Shown here piece by piece: positions 26,873-35,762 of a DNA stretch of 49,272 bases; position 1 is the stretch's first letter; each line of letters opens with the position of its first letter. The translations under genes and the position numbers were made by a program. This DNA comes from Bacteroidota bacterium (lineage in GTDB: Bacteria > Bacteroidota > Bacteroidia > Bacteroidales > CG2-30-32-10). Where the stretch lies: the NCBI GenBank assembly GCA_013377115.1, contig JACAAW010000008.1, forward strand, positions 1-49,272, in the 5' to 3' direction. Below the pieces are notes generated by a model. It worked only from the letters and a program-made list of their open reading frames with translations. It searched no databases and was not told the DNA's origin.

Positions 26873-27754
26873 TTAATTATTTTGCTTTAAAATGTAAATT
26901 TGGCTGGAATATCTATTTTTACCCGCTTTCATATTCGATTTTAATCCATTTACAAAAGCAGAAAAATAATTTGTTTTTCCTTTTTTATATTTTTCACTCA
27001 ACAAACTTACATAATAGGAATCAAATTTCATTGGAAGAATATTTTCTATTTTGAAATTAAATTTACTCATTAATGTTTCAATTGTTTTTGGAGTGAAATG
27101 ATATAAATGTCGAGGTACATCATATGCCGCCCAAAATTCTTTATAATAATCTGCATCATAAGAATCACAATTTGGAACCGCAACAATAAATACGCCATCT
27201 TTTTTTAGAATTCTTTTAATTTCTGTAATTCGACCATTCAAATCAGACACATGTTCTAAAACGTGCCACATTGTGATTGCATCAAATTTCTCATTTTCAA
27301 AACCAGATATTGCGGACTCTTCAAAAACACTTAATCCATAATTATTAATTGCAAAACTCCTCGCATTTTCATTCGGCTCTATACCTATTGTTTCCCAACC
27401 ATTCATTTTAAACAAAGAAAGCAACTCACCACTAGCGCAACCAATATCCAAAATTCCCTTTCCTTTTGAACAACTTGTTACCAAGTTAAATTTCTTTTTA
27501 TGGGTATGCTTGCGTATTTTCTGATAAACTGAATTTACGAAACCTTTATTGGTATTGGAATGAGAAATATACTCTTCAGATTCGTAATACTTGCCAAGGA
27601 CTGCATTTTCGGGTCGTGGATTTACAAATTTAAATTCGCAATCTTTACACATTACAATTGTAAATTCCTCTTTCGATAGAAAAAAATCAGGTACCGTTAA
27701 ATAGGTTCTGAAATCACTTTTTCCACAAACAGGACAATTATTTAGTTTTTCCAT
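26873..27754 (-). CDS. Class I SAM-dependent methyltransferase with N-terminal zinc ribbon
   Basis: A 293-residue protein. Residues 7-10 (CPVC) and about 36-39 (CKDC) form a likely zinc ribbon. The methyltransferase fold follows with motif I GILDIGCASGELLSLF (about residues 100-115) and MWHVLEHVSDL. This two-part layout is seen in Methyltransf_23-type enzymes near glycan or cofactor loci, but the substrate is unknown. It starts 29 bases after the mnmG stop, on the same strand, with a parS site in the gap, so it may be the last gene of the DUF4175-to-mnmG run. A 197-base gap with no gene follows it. Confidence 0.85.
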   Translation of the reverse strand: MEKLNNCPVCGKSDFRTYLTVPDFFLSKEEFTIVMCKDCEFKFVNPRPENAVLGKYYESEEYISHSNTNKGFVNSVYQKIRKHTHKKKFNLVTSCSKGKGILDIGCASGELLSLFKMNGWETIGIEPNENARSFAINNYGLSVFEESAISGFENEKFDAITMWHVLEHVSDLNGRITEIKRILKKDGVFIVAVPNCDSYDADYYKEFWAAYDVPRHLYHFTPKTIETLMSKFNFKIENILPMKFDSYYVSLLSEKYKKGKTNYFSAFVNGLKSNMKAGKNRYSSQIYILKQNN

Positions 27755-27762
27755 TTTGATTT

Positions 27763-27778
27763 TGTTTCACGTGAAACC
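27763..27778. other. parS-like ParB-binding site, mnmG downstream side
   Basis: TGTTTCACGTGAAACC matches the parS consensus TGTTTCACGTGAAACA at 15 of 16 positions; the inner 14 bases are a perfect palindrome. It fills over half of the 29-base gap between mnmG and the methyltransferase gene. ParB (Spo0J) proteins bind this sequence to organise and segregate the origin region. Confidence 0.8.
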
Positions 27779-27783
27779 ACGGA

Positions 27784-29658
27784 TTATTTTTTCAGAAATA
27801 CAATTAACACCGAAACATCCGATGGTGAAACTCCACTTATTCTGGATGCTTGTCCAATTGTTCTGGGCTTTATTTTACTTAATTTCTCTCTGGCCTCTGA
27901 CGAAAGAGAAGTGATTTTTTTATAATCAAAGTCGTCATGCAATTCAATATTTTCGAGCTTTAATAACTTTTGCGCTGACTCCTGTTCTTTCGAAATATAG
28001 CCTTCGTATTTTATTAAAATTTCTACCTCTTCAATTACTTCATTAATGAAACTTTGTTGAAATTGGGAAATGAAATCTCTCAATTCATTTGAACCTTGAA
28101 GTAAATTTTCAAAATTAATTTGAGGTCTTAAAAGCAAATTCGACAACCTGGTTTTTTGAGAAATAGGCTGACTTAAATTTTCCTCCAAAATAGAATTTAC
28201 CTCTGTTGGTAAAATATTGGTAGCTTTAACAAATGACGAAATTTCATCAATAAGAACCTTCTTTTCATTCACTCTATCAAGGCGATCTTTAGATGCCAAA
28301 CCAATTTCGAAAGACAAAGGTGTTAGCCTCAAATCTGCATCATCTTGCCGGAGCAAAATACGATATTCTGCTCGAGAAGTAAACATTCGATAAGGTTCTT
28401 CTGTTCCCTTAGTAACCAAGTCATCAATCAAAACGCCGATATAAGCTTCTGATCTTTTTAATACAAAATCAGCTAAATTATTTATTTTCCGGTGGGCATT
28501 AATTCCAGCCATCAAACCTTGCGAAGCAGCTTCTTCGTATCCAGTTGTTCCGTTGATCTGGCCAGCAAAATATAAATTCTCAATACATTTTGTTTCCAGT
28601 GTGTTTCTCAACTGAGTTGGTGGAAAGAAATCATATTCGATGGCATAACCCGGACGAAATATTTTCGCATTTTCAAATCCAGGAATTTTTTTCAGCGCTT
28701 TAAATTGAATATCTTCAGGTAGTGATGATGAAAATCCATTTACATAAATTTCATTGGTTTCCCAACCTTCTGGTTCTACAAAAATTTGGTGTCGATTTTT
28801 ATCAGAAAAACGTTCAATTTTATCTTCAATCGAGGGACAATATCTCGGACCAATTCCTTTTATTCTTCCCACAAAAAGTGGTGACTTGTCGAAGCCAGTT
28901 CTCAAAATATCATGAACCTCTTCATTAGTATAAGTTAAGTAACAACTTTTTTGCTTTGTTAATTTTGGTGTATCCGTATATGAGAACTTTTGCGGGTTTT
29001 CATCCCCAAATTGCTCTTGCATAACAGAATAATTCAAAGACCTTCCATCAACTCTAACCGGAGTTCCAGTTTTCATGCGGTTTGATTCAAATCCAATTGA
29101 TTTCAAAGATTCGGTAATTCCATGGGAAGATTTCTCTCCAATTCTACCACCAGAAAAACTTTTTTCTCCGATATGAATAAGTCCGTTCAAAAAAGTACCA
29201 TTAGTAAGAATTACCGCTTTTGAATATATTTCTATTTCAAGTGATGTTTTAACTCCAATAACTTTTTCATTCTTTGTTAAAATAGAAGTTACATTATCTT
29301 GCCAAAAATCTATATTGGAAATTCCTTCTAAAGTTTTTCTCCATTCTTTAGAAAACATCATTCTATCACTTTGAGCTCTTGGACTCCACATTGCAGGTCC
29401 TTTAGAAAGGTTAAGCATCCTGAACTGAATCATGGTTTTGTCAGTGATAATTCCTGACATTCCACCAAGCGCGTCAATTTCTCTAACAATTTGACCTTTT
29501 GCAATTCCGCCCATTGCAGGATTGCATGACATTTGTGCCAAGGTTTCCAAATTCATTGAAATAAGTAAAACACTTGATCCCATGTTTGCAGCAGCAGCTG
29601 CTGCTTCACAACCGGCGTGTCCACCTCCGACAACAATTATATCATATTCTTTAAACAT
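27784..29658 (-). CDS. mnmG: tRNA uridine-5-carboxymethylaminomethyl modification enzyme, FAD subunit
   Basis: A 624-residue protein of standard length. With MnmE it adds the (carboxymethyl)aminomethyl group to U34 of tRNAs reading NNA/NNG codons. The FAD-binding motif VVGGGHAGCEAA is at residues 9-20, CNPAMGGIAKGQIVREIDALGG at about 45-66 is a family hallmark, GYEEAASQGLMAGINAH binds FAD, and the C-terminal GQASRISGVSPSDVSVL completes the tRNA-binding helical domain. It starts 22 bases after the ybeY stop. Both flanking gaps hold parS-like sites; the upstream one occupies the region where a ribosome site would be. mnmE is not in the window. Confidence 0.98.
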   Translation of the reverse strand: MFKEYDIIVVGGGHAGCEAAAAAANMGSSVLLISMNLETLAQMSCNPAMGGIAKGQIVREIDALGGMSGIITDKTMIQFRMLNLSKGPAMWSPRAQSDRMMFSKEWRKTLEGISNIDFWQDNVTSILTKNEKVIGVKTSLEIEIYSKAVILTNGTFLNGLIHIGEKSFSGGRIGEKSSHGITESLKSIGFESNRMKTGTPVRVDGRSLNYSVMQEQFGDENPQKFSYTDTPKLTKQKSCYLTYTNEEVHDILRTGFDKSPLFVGRIKGIGPRYCPSIEDKIERFSDKNRHQIFVEPEGWETNEIYVNGFSSSLPEDIQFKALKKIPGFENAKIFRPGYAIEYDFFPPTQLRNTLETKCIENLYFAGQINGTTGYEEAASQGLMAGINAHRKINNLADFVLKRSEAYIGVLIDDLVTKGTEEPYRMFTSRAEYRILLRQDDADLRLTPLSFEIGLASKDRLDRVNEKKVLIDEISSFVKATNILPTEVNSILEENLSQPISQKTRLSNLLLRPQINFENLLQGSNELRDFISQFQQSFINEVIEEVEILIKYEGYISKEQESAQKLLKLENIELHDDFDYKKITSLSSEAREKLSKIKPRTIGQASRISGVSPSDVSVLIVFLKK

Positions 29659-29665
29659 GGGAATA

Positions 29666-29679
29666 GTTTCACGTGAAAC
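29666..29679. other. parS-like ParB-binding site, mnmG upstream side
   Basis: GTTTCACGTGAAAC, a perfect 14-bp palindrome identical to the parS core; with flanking bases it matches the 16-base consensus at 14 positions. It lies entirely inside the 22-base gap between ybeY and mnmG, 1.9 kb from the downstream-side copy. Confidence 0.8.
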
Positions 29680-29680
29680 C

Positions 29681-30118
29681 TTACAAAGATTCTGATTGCA
29701 AAGTTAAATAATAATCTTCTTTCTTTGTCATTTGAGCTTTGTCATTTTTTGATTTGTCCTTATAGCCTATTAAATGCAAAATGCCATGTATCATTACACG
29801 ACTCAATTCGGTTTCAAAAAGCACTTTGAATTTTTTAGCATTCTCGGTAATTCGTTCAATGCTAATAAAAATATCACCAGAAATAATATCTGTTTTTTCA
29901 GAATAATCAAAAGTAATAATATCTGTGAGAGTGGAATGATTTAGATATTCCTTGTTGATATTTAAGAGAAATTCATCATCACAAAAAATGAAATTAATCT
30001 CTCCGCAATTTTGGTTTTCATTTTTAATAGTTTCCAAAATCCAATGCTTAAAAAATTTACGCTTGGTTAAAGAAAACTTTATGTTTTCGGTATTGAATGA
30101 AATATTTCCTTTGTGCAT
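29681..30118 (-). CDS. ybeY: Endoribonuclease YbeY (rRNA maturation factor)
   Basis: A 145-residue metalloenzyme for 16S rRNA 3'-end maturation and ribosome quality control. The zinc motif is HGILHLIGYKDK; the third ligand of the usual HGxLHLxGYDH appears as Asp in GYKD, a form I recall in Bacteroidota homologues. It starts 15 bases after the stop of the anti-sigma-type ATPase gene and is followed by mnmG, so it is mid-operon. Length is typical. Confidence 0.95.
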   Translation of the reverse strand: MHKGNISFNTENIKFSLTKRKFFKHWILETIKNENQNCGEINFIFCDDEFLLNINKEYLNHSTLTDIITFDYSEKTDIISGDIFISIERITENAKKFKVLFETELSRVMIHGILHLIGYKDKSKNDKAQMTKKEDYYLTLQSESL

Positions 30119-30133
30119 TAAAGCAAATCTAAA

Positions 30134-30628
30134 TTAAAGTTTTTCAACTTTTTTATTTTTTTCAGTTGCAAATATTTGCAATTGTTTAATTCGATCTAAA
30201 GCAAGTTCCTGATTGATGCTTGAAATTTTAAAAATCAATTCTATTGATTTTCCATTGTCCAAAAAATTAACCTCATCAGCCAACACCTTCATAAGAAAAA
30301 TTCCGCGACCTTCTTCATTTTTTAATTCTACGGCCAAATCTGTTGGATCTGGAATATTATTAAAATCGAATCCATTTCCTTCGTCTTGAATAGTAAATGA
30401 CAATCCAATTGGTTTAGATTCGAATGTAATATTGATATCTTTATTTACATCATTCTTATTTCCATGAACAATTGCATTGCTCAATGCTTCAGTTAAAGCA
30501 ACTAAAATATTACCAAAATAAGTATTGTTGATGTTGAATTCATCACAAATATCTTCAACAAATTTTTCAACTTGATGTATGTTCTCTTTTGTCGACTTAA
30601 GGCTTAAAAATTGTTTCTTTTCAATCAT
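30134..30628 (-). CDS. Anti-sigma-factor/RsbW-type ATP-binding protein
   Basis: A 164-residue GHKL-fold protein. The N-box VALTEALSNAIVHGNKND (about residues 44-61) and G-box text QDEGNGFDFNNIPDP, then EGRGIFLMKVLADEV, are those of RsbW/SpoIIAB-like serine kinases and anti-sigma factors. No sigma factor or anti-anti-sigma gene adjoins it, so its target cannot be inferred. It is separated by 6 bases from DUF4175 upstream and 15 from ybeY downstream. Confidence 0.88.
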   Translation of the reverse strand: MIEKKQFLSLKSTKENIHQVEKFVEDICDEFNINNTYFGNILVALTEALSNAIVHGNKNDVNKDINITFESKPIGLSFTIQDEGNGFDFNNIPDPTDLAVELKNEEGRGIFLMKVLADEVNFLDNGKSIELIFKISSINQELALDRIKQLQIFATEKNKKVEKL

Positions 30629-30634
30629 AATATA

Positions 30635-33600
30635 CTAATTCTCAAAGCTATAGAAATATTCATTCACTTTTTTCTTATAAAAATCTGTCATAGAAGCCGG
30701 AACAGTCTTTAATAATTCCACTTCTTTTGTCTTTATTCTTTTATACTCAAAAAATGCGTTAGGGTTACTAAAATTCTCATTTTTTGCTTCATTTGATTGT
30801 CTTTTTTCATCCTGCTCTCTTTCTTTATCCGCTTTCTCTGATTCCAGTAAGCGAGTAAGAATTTCTTGTTGCCGTTTTATGGTTTCTGCACTAATCATTT
30901 TATTTACCAAATCGGTTTCGGTTTGTTCCATGTCTTTAACAAGCTTATTGATATTTCCTCCATTGCCATTTTTTCCTTCTTTTTTAAGCTCATCATTCAT
31001 TTTCTGCAACTGTTTCCTAATTGCTTCTTGCTGTGCTGCCATTCGAGCATATTGCTCGCTCATTGTTTGATTTCCTTGCTGCCCTTGACCTTGCTTTCCA
31101 TTAGGTTTTTTGCCATTTTTCATTTCTTCCATCTGCTTGTTCAAGGCTTGCTGCATTTGTTTCATTGAATTGAAGCTGGGTTTTCCACTTCCAGGTTTCG
31201 AACAACTGCCCGGTTTTGGTTTTTTACAGCTTCCCGATTTTTTTTGTTGTGATTCTTTCTGTTGTTTTTGCATCTGTTGTAATGCTTCCGCTAGCATTAA
31301 TGCCAAATTATTAATAGAAGTCATTGTAAACTGCTGTTTAGAAACTGCAAGGCCTGGCTGCCGAGCTGTTAACGATTCTATTGAACTATTAGAATTTTGA
31401 TTGATATCGGCAATCTCACGATTTACAAACGATTCTATTTGAGCCTGACGTTTACTCAAAGCAAACAAAGAATCTTCTATCATTTGCAAATTATCTTTTA
31501 TTTTATTTTGTTGCTGAATTAGCTTTACATACAAGGGATCTGTTGTTTTAACAATAGCAACTTTTTTCATTAAAGCCTCTTGGTCAAATGAGGTTTGAAT
31601 TAAATTTTCTAAAATCGTACGCAATGCATCAATATCTTCGCTGGCCTCTTCTTCTTGGTTATCTTGTTGGGCCTTATTCAACTCTTCGGAAAGTTCTTTC
31701 ATTTTCTCAGATGCTTTCTTCTGTGACTCTGCAGCTTTTTTATTCTTATTACTTTTTAAGTTGTTGGAACTATTTTCCATTTCTTTCTGGATATCGTTTT
31801 GTTTTTCTTCGTTGTTTTTAAGATTTTTTGGCTCTTCAAGTTCTTTATTTTTTTCATCAAGTTGTTTCAAATCCTTTTTCAAGTCTTGATATTGTTGATT
31901 TAAATCCTCTTGCTTTTTCTGAAGGTTATCGTTGTCCTTTTTATCTTTATTCTCAGTCTCTTTCGAGAGGTTTTCCTGATCTTTCGAAAGATTGTCGAGC
32001 TTTTCTATCACTTCATTAATTTTCTTCTCTAACTCAAGCTGCTTGAATATTTCGAGATTCCTATCCAATTCCTTTTCGATGTCTTTGGCATCCATTTTCA
32101 TCTTTTCCATCATCTCGCTCACTTTGGATTTATCCATTTTTTCAAGCATATCCTGAAATTGTTTCAATAAATCTTTCATTTCTGGAGTCATGACATCCTC
32201 GAAAAGTTTATTAAGCTGTTCCTGCTTCTTCAAAAGATCTTCGTCTTGAGGATTGTTCTGATTTTCTTTAATCGATTTTTGTTCGTTTTGCTGCTTGATA
32301 TTTTCTACCTTGTTTTGCAATTGTTTTTGCTTATCAAGCAAATCCTGAATCTGTTTCTTTTCTTGCCACGAAAGACTTTTCTTTTCGTTTAACTTTTTGT
32401 TTAATTCTTCAATTTGCTTTTGAATATCTTTCGCATCTTTTATGGCTTGGTCCATATCTGACTCAATTTTCTTGGTGCTTTTTTCATTGTTCTGCTCAAT
32501 TTCCTTTTGAGTAGGAGATTTATACAGTTTTTTCTGAGATCTCGTTGCTTTACTACCATTTACACCATCATTATCCCAAACCTCGAAATAATATTCAACT
32601 TGCTCTCCTGGTAATAGCGTAGTCGAAGCCAAATCGAAATAATACATGAATTGCTGTTGGTTCATTCCGGAGGAAATAGGAATGGTTTTAGAAACAACAT
32701 TATTTTGTTTCCCAGTAGAATCATTTTCAAAATATCGTTTGTAATTAAAGGTTAATTTGGAGAACCCATAATCATCTTTGATCATTCCTTTGTAATACAA
32801 CTGTTTTTCGTAAACAGAATCTTTAAATTCATCAACTTTAATGCTTGGAAATACATCAGGAATAACGTTTATAGAAAAGTTTAAGGAATCTTTGTTGGTT
32901 AAATATTCATTTGAAGACACAATGGAGTAAGAAAGTCCACTCATTAAAATTGCAGAATAACCAAAGGAATTTTCACCCTTCCGCTCTAATGAAAGCTTTT
33001 TATCGTTAAAACGAACCAGCACATTTTTGGTGTCTTTGGTTTGAATTTTCCAATTGATTTTTGTGCCCTGTGGAATCAGCAAATCACCAGTATTTTGAAG
33101 TATTTCATCTTTTTTATTCACATAACTGGGATAGGTTAAAGAAACTTCAAAATTTAAAATAATCGGCTTTGCTAGTACTTTTAAAGTGTATTCCTTCGAT
33201 TTAAAACCATCTCCAACCAATTGAAATTTAGTATCTTTTTGAATATTTTTAAACCGATGATTAAAATTTACTGGATTCTCTTTTGAAAGCTGGTATTGTA
33301 CATTTTCTATTTCGATGAAAACATTGACTGGTATTGGATTTCCGGTAAGTTTAACTTCAAGTTCATAATCTTCATGCTGAAGGGCTTCTAACTTTTTATT
33401 TTGAATATTAAATTGAAATGGAGCTTCTTCTTCGAAAAATGTTCCATGTTTTAAAATCCGCTTAGTTGAATCTGTAATAATTCCAGGAGCAGTAACCAAT
33501 AAAATTAGAATAACAAAAACTGGAATTAATGCATATTTAATATACTTTCTGTTTTTCCGAAAATCAATGGCTTTAGTAAATGGAATAGGCTTAATTTGCA

Positions 33601-34012
33601 GTGTTTTCTGATTAATACTGGCTATTACAAGATCGTTGTTTCCAGGTTTGGTTTCAGATAGAGATTTGAGTTGAATAATATTAATCAGCTTGTCTTTTAC
33701 CTCTGTAAAATGGTTCCCAATAATTTCAGCTGCCTGATCATGAGAAATTATTTTGCCAATTTTATACAACTTAAACAGAGGAATAGCAATAAGTTTGGAA
33801 ATAATTACAAAATTAACGCCCAAATAAGAATAAAATAAAATAGATCTAATAACAATGCCGAAATGAGCGAAATTTTCTAAAATAATAATGGTCAGAAAAA
33901 ATGCAAGCATCACCGCAAAAGTATAAAGACCACCTTTTATAAGTTGGTTTTTATAAAATTTGCGAATAAATTCGTCAAGTTTCTGAATTAATATGCTATA
34001 ATTGTCCGCCAT
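30635..34012 (-). CDS. DUF4175 family membrane protein with long coiled coil
   Basis: An 1125-residue protein of unknown function. Two or three transmembrane helices lie in residues 20-80 and one at about 160-180. A large beta-rich, probably extracytoplasmic region follows (about 190-500), then a very long coiled coil rich in Lys, Glu, Gln and Asn (about 505-830). Near residues 920-1000 there is low-complexity sequence with a Gly-Ser-Cys-Lys-Pro element (KKPKPGSCSKPGSGKPSFN) and a Gln/Gly-rich stretch. The end is helical. Bacteroidota DUF4175 proteins share this plan. It heads the run to mnmG; a 20-base inverted repeat lies 34 bases upstream. Confidence 0.85.
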   Translation of the reverse strand: MADNYSILIQKLDEFIRKFYKNQLIKGGLYTFAVMLAFFLTIIILENFAHFGIVIRSILFYSYLGVNFVIISKLIAIPLFKLYKIGKIISHDQAAEIIGNHFTEVKDKLINIIQLKSLSETKPGNNDLVIASINQKTLQIKPIPFTKAIDFRKNRKYIKYALIPVFVILILLVTAPGIITDSTKRILKHGTFFEEEAPFQFNIQNKKLEALQHEDYELEVKLTGNPIPVNVFIEIENVQYQLSKENPVNFNHRFKNIQKDTKFQLVGDGFKSKEYTLKVLAKPIILNFEVSLTYPSYVNKKDEILQNTGDLLIPQGTKINWKIQTKDTKNVLVRFNDKKLSLERKGENSFGYSAILMSGLSYSIVSSNEYLTNKDSLNFSINVIPDVFPSIKVDEFKDSVYEKQLYYKGMIKDDYGFSKLTFNYKRYFENDSTGKQNNVVSKTIPISSGMNQQQFMYYFDLASTTLLPGEQVEYYFEVWDNDGVNGSKATRSQKKLYKSPTQKEIEQNNEKSTKKIESDMDQAIKDAKDIQKQIEELNKKLNEKKSLSWQEKKQIQDLLDKQKQLQNKVENIKQQNEQKSIKENQNNPQDEDLLKKQEQLNKLFEDVMTPEMKDLLKQFQDMLEKMDKSKVSEMMEKMKMDAKDIEKELDRNLEIFKQLELEKKINEVIEKLDNLSKDQENLSKETENKDKKDNDNLQKKQEDLNQQYQDLKKDLKQLDEKNKELEEPKNLKNNEEKQNDIQKEMENSSNNLKSNKNKKAAESQKKASEKMKELSEELNKAQQDNQEEEASEDIDALRTILENLIQTSFDQEALMKKVAIVKTTDPLYVKLIQQQNKIKDNLQMIEDSLFALSKRQAQIESFVNREIADINQNSNSSIESLTARQPGLAVSKQQFTMTSINNLALMLAEALQQMQKQQKESQQKKSGSCKKPKPGSCSKPGSGKPSFNSMKQMQQALNKQMEEMKNGKKPNGKQGQGQQGNQTMSEQYARMAAQQEAIRKQLQKMNDELKKEGKNGNGGNINKLVKDMEQTETDLVNKMISAETIKRQQEILTRLLESEKADKEREQDEKRQSNEAKNENFSNPNAFFEYKRIKTKEVELLKTVPASMTDFYKKKVNEYFYSFEN

Positions 34013-34046
34013 TATTGGATTCTGTAAAACAATCTTTTCTCAGTTC

Positions 34047-34066
34047 TAACCTATAAAATTAGGTTA
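34047..34066. promoter_or_regulatory. Inverted repeat upstream of the DUF4175 gene
   Basis: TAACCTA and TAGGTTA, exact reverse complements 7 bases long, are separated by 6 bases and lie 34 bases upstream of the DUF4175 ATG. This is the size and place of a regulator operator or a leader hairpin; no regulator can be named. Confidence 0.35.
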
Positions 34067-34115
34067 AATGATGGATAATAACAAAAGAAAAATAAATAAA
34101 AATTGTTAATCGGAT

Positions 34116-34334
34116 TTATCGTTTTTCCAATGGTTTCAATAAATATTCTAAACCATTAACTTTTATTTCCAAAATAATTTTTAGAAAATCTCCCAATTCT
34201 CCCGCAGGAAAGCCCTTTTGCGAATACCAAACCAAATATGGCTCAGGAATATCATTCAATAACCTTCCCTTGTATTTACCATAAGGCATTTTATAGTTTG
34301 CGAGTTTGAAAAAAGTTTCTTGATTTGAGAGCAT
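34116..34334 (-). CDS. DUF3820 family protein
   Basis: A 72-residue protein. The pattern MPYGKYKGRLLNDIPEPYLV with WYSQKGFPAGELGDFLKI is the full DUF3820 signature: a conserved 'P-[FY]-G-K-[YH]-x-G' start then 'D-[IL]-P-x-x-Y-L-x-W'. Function is not established; relatives occur as single small proteins or fused to exonuclease-like domains. It lies 103 bases upstream of DUF4175 on the same strand. Confidence 0.85.
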   Translation of the reverse strand: MLSNQETFFKLANYKMPYGKYKGRLLNDIPEPYLVWYSQKGFPAGELGDFLKIILEIKVNGLEYLLKPLEKR

Positions 34335-34396
34335 TTCCTTTGTTTGTGATATCGAAATTTAAAAAAACTAGCAGCTATTTATTTGGATTAATAAAA

Positions 34397-34810
34397 TTAT
34401 TCGCGAAGACCATACTTTGTCTGCAATAATAATAATGCACCAACTGCTTTAATATCGAATTTATTCGAAAAGCCAACAACAATATAATTGTTTATACTTT
34501 TAATTACACCATCTGCTAAAATTTCAAAAGACTCAGCTGTATTAATATCAATCACTTCGTCTGAGGAAACTGCAAAATCGCTAATTGAAGAAACGTTATT
34601 AGTTACATAATATAAATTTCCATCATCTTTATATTCGCCAACCTTTTCTCCTTTTACTCCATTTTTATCTGTCAGGAAAATCTCTTTTCCAATCAATACG
34701 CCTAATTGATCCCCTTTCGTTTCTTCAGTGGTTGCATTGTAAATTTTTATTTGAGCGGAAACAGAAAAGAAAATGCCAATCAATAATATTATCAATGAAA
34801 TTCGCTTCAT
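34397..34810 (-). CDS. Secreted hypothetical protein
   Basis: A 137-residue protein I do not recognise. Residues 1-19 form a signal peptide (cut after VSA, before QIKIY). The mature protein is beta-rich with several Ile/Val repeats and no Cys. No motif is visible. A -7 promoter element lies 28 bases upstream, so it probably has its own transcript. It sits among envelope genes and is likely periplasmic. Confidence 0.65.
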   Translation of the reverse strand: MKRISLIILLIGIFFSVSAQIKIYNATTEETKGDQLGVLIGKEIFLTDKNGVKGEKVGEYKDDGNLYYVTNNVSSISDFAVSSDEVIDINTAESFEILADGVIKSINNYIVVGFSNKFDIKAVGALLLLQTKYGLRE

Positions 34811-34838
34811 AAAAGTATTTTTTGAGTTTATTTTAGTA

Positions 34839-34846
34839 CAAAATTA
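34839..34846 (-). promoter_or_regulatory. -7 element for the secreted hypothetical protein
   Basis: TAATTTTG on the minus strand matches TAnnTTTG, 28 bases before the ATG. A -33 TTG is found only at a wide 23-base spacing. Confidence 0.4.
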
Positions 34847-34922
34847 AAGAATGATTTTTTATTTTAAAACAATAAATTGTAGATTTAAGCAAAACCATTC
34901 CATTATCCACCTTTTATTTTTA

Positions 34923-35762
34923 CTAATCTTTAAATCTTTTCAGATCTGATTTTTCGAAAGTCCATTCAGGAGTTAATAAACTACCATCAAAATCTTCACT
35001 ATACCAAGGACTTAATTCTGAATTATTTGGATTTTTTAATATTTGAATATCTTGGGCTGGCATATAACTCTGAGCCAATAGAAAAACTTTTTTATTTGTT
35101 TTAGGATTAATGGCAATGTCAACAATAGTAACCGCATGACCTGGTGAACCACCTTTAATAAAAACATCTCCAATTTTCATTTCATTCAAATTTTTCACAG
35201 GAATTAACTCTTTGCTTAATGATAAGGTTCCTGCATATGAAAAAATAACATCCAAATATTTCCTGAACGAGTCATAACTACTGCTTTTATTTGCTGTTTT
35301 TATAAAAGCTACTTTGTTTCCATTAATTTTTTGTCGGTAACCTTCAAACCAACTTAGTAAATCAAATCTATCGCCACTTGTAAAATTATAATGGATTTTT
35401 TGATATTCTTTTATTGAGAAAAGATATTCAGATCTTAGTCTGATAACTGCATCAGCACATTGCTGTAAATCGGCTTTTCCAATTTCCATATCAACAACGG
35501 CAATATGCGCATCTTGATTGTATTTCTCTTTTCCATTATACAACAAAACCTTCGAGTTATTTGGCTTGAGTTTTAAATTTCTTAAATAAGTTGCGAATGA
35601 AACCTGTTCATCTTTAGTTCGCTCAAAACCAGACGGAGGTTGAATTCTATCAACCAATTTCATTCCAGAAGGATTTATCAGATTGGAGTTTTTTTGACCA
35701 GTTCCTCTGCATGCAATTAAACAAAAGAAAAGTGGTAATAGACCGAATACAAGTTTTTTCAT
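34923..35762 (-). CDS. DUF4846 lipoprotein, possible papain-like peptidase
   Basis: A 279-residue lipoprotein (lipobox LIAC, Cys18). The family is uncharacterised. Candidate catalytic residues fit a papain/NlpC-like order: Cys102 at a helix start (QQCADAVIRLRSEYL), then His209 at a strand start after a Gly-rich loop (GGSPGHAVTIVDIA), then QSYMPAQD near 231-238. The latter text resembles the transglutaminase/CHAP style in which a His precedes a strand. This reading is inference. Its start overlaps the stop of the M23 gene in an ATGA, so the two are translated together. Confidence 0.75.
   Translation of the reverse strand: MKKLVFGLLPLFFCLIACRGTGQKNSNLINPSGMKLVDRIQPPSGFERTKDEQVSFATYLRNLKLKPNNSKVLLYNGKEKYNQDAHIAVVDMEIGKADLQQCADAVIRLRSEYLFSIKEYQKIHYNFTSGDRFDLLSWFEGYRQKINGNKVAFIKTANKSSSYDSFRKYLDVIFSYAGTLSLSKELIPVKNLNEMKIGDVFIKGGSPGHAVTIVDIAINPKTNKKVFLLAQSYMPAQDIQILKNPNNSELSPWYSEDFDGSLLTPEWTFEKSDLKRFKD

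Noticed and set aside
30866-31400. Overlapping plus-strand reading frames in the DUF4175 gene
   Set aside because: They are antisense shadows of low-complexity Lys/Gln-rich coding sequence, giving Phe/Cys/Leu-rich unlikely proteins.
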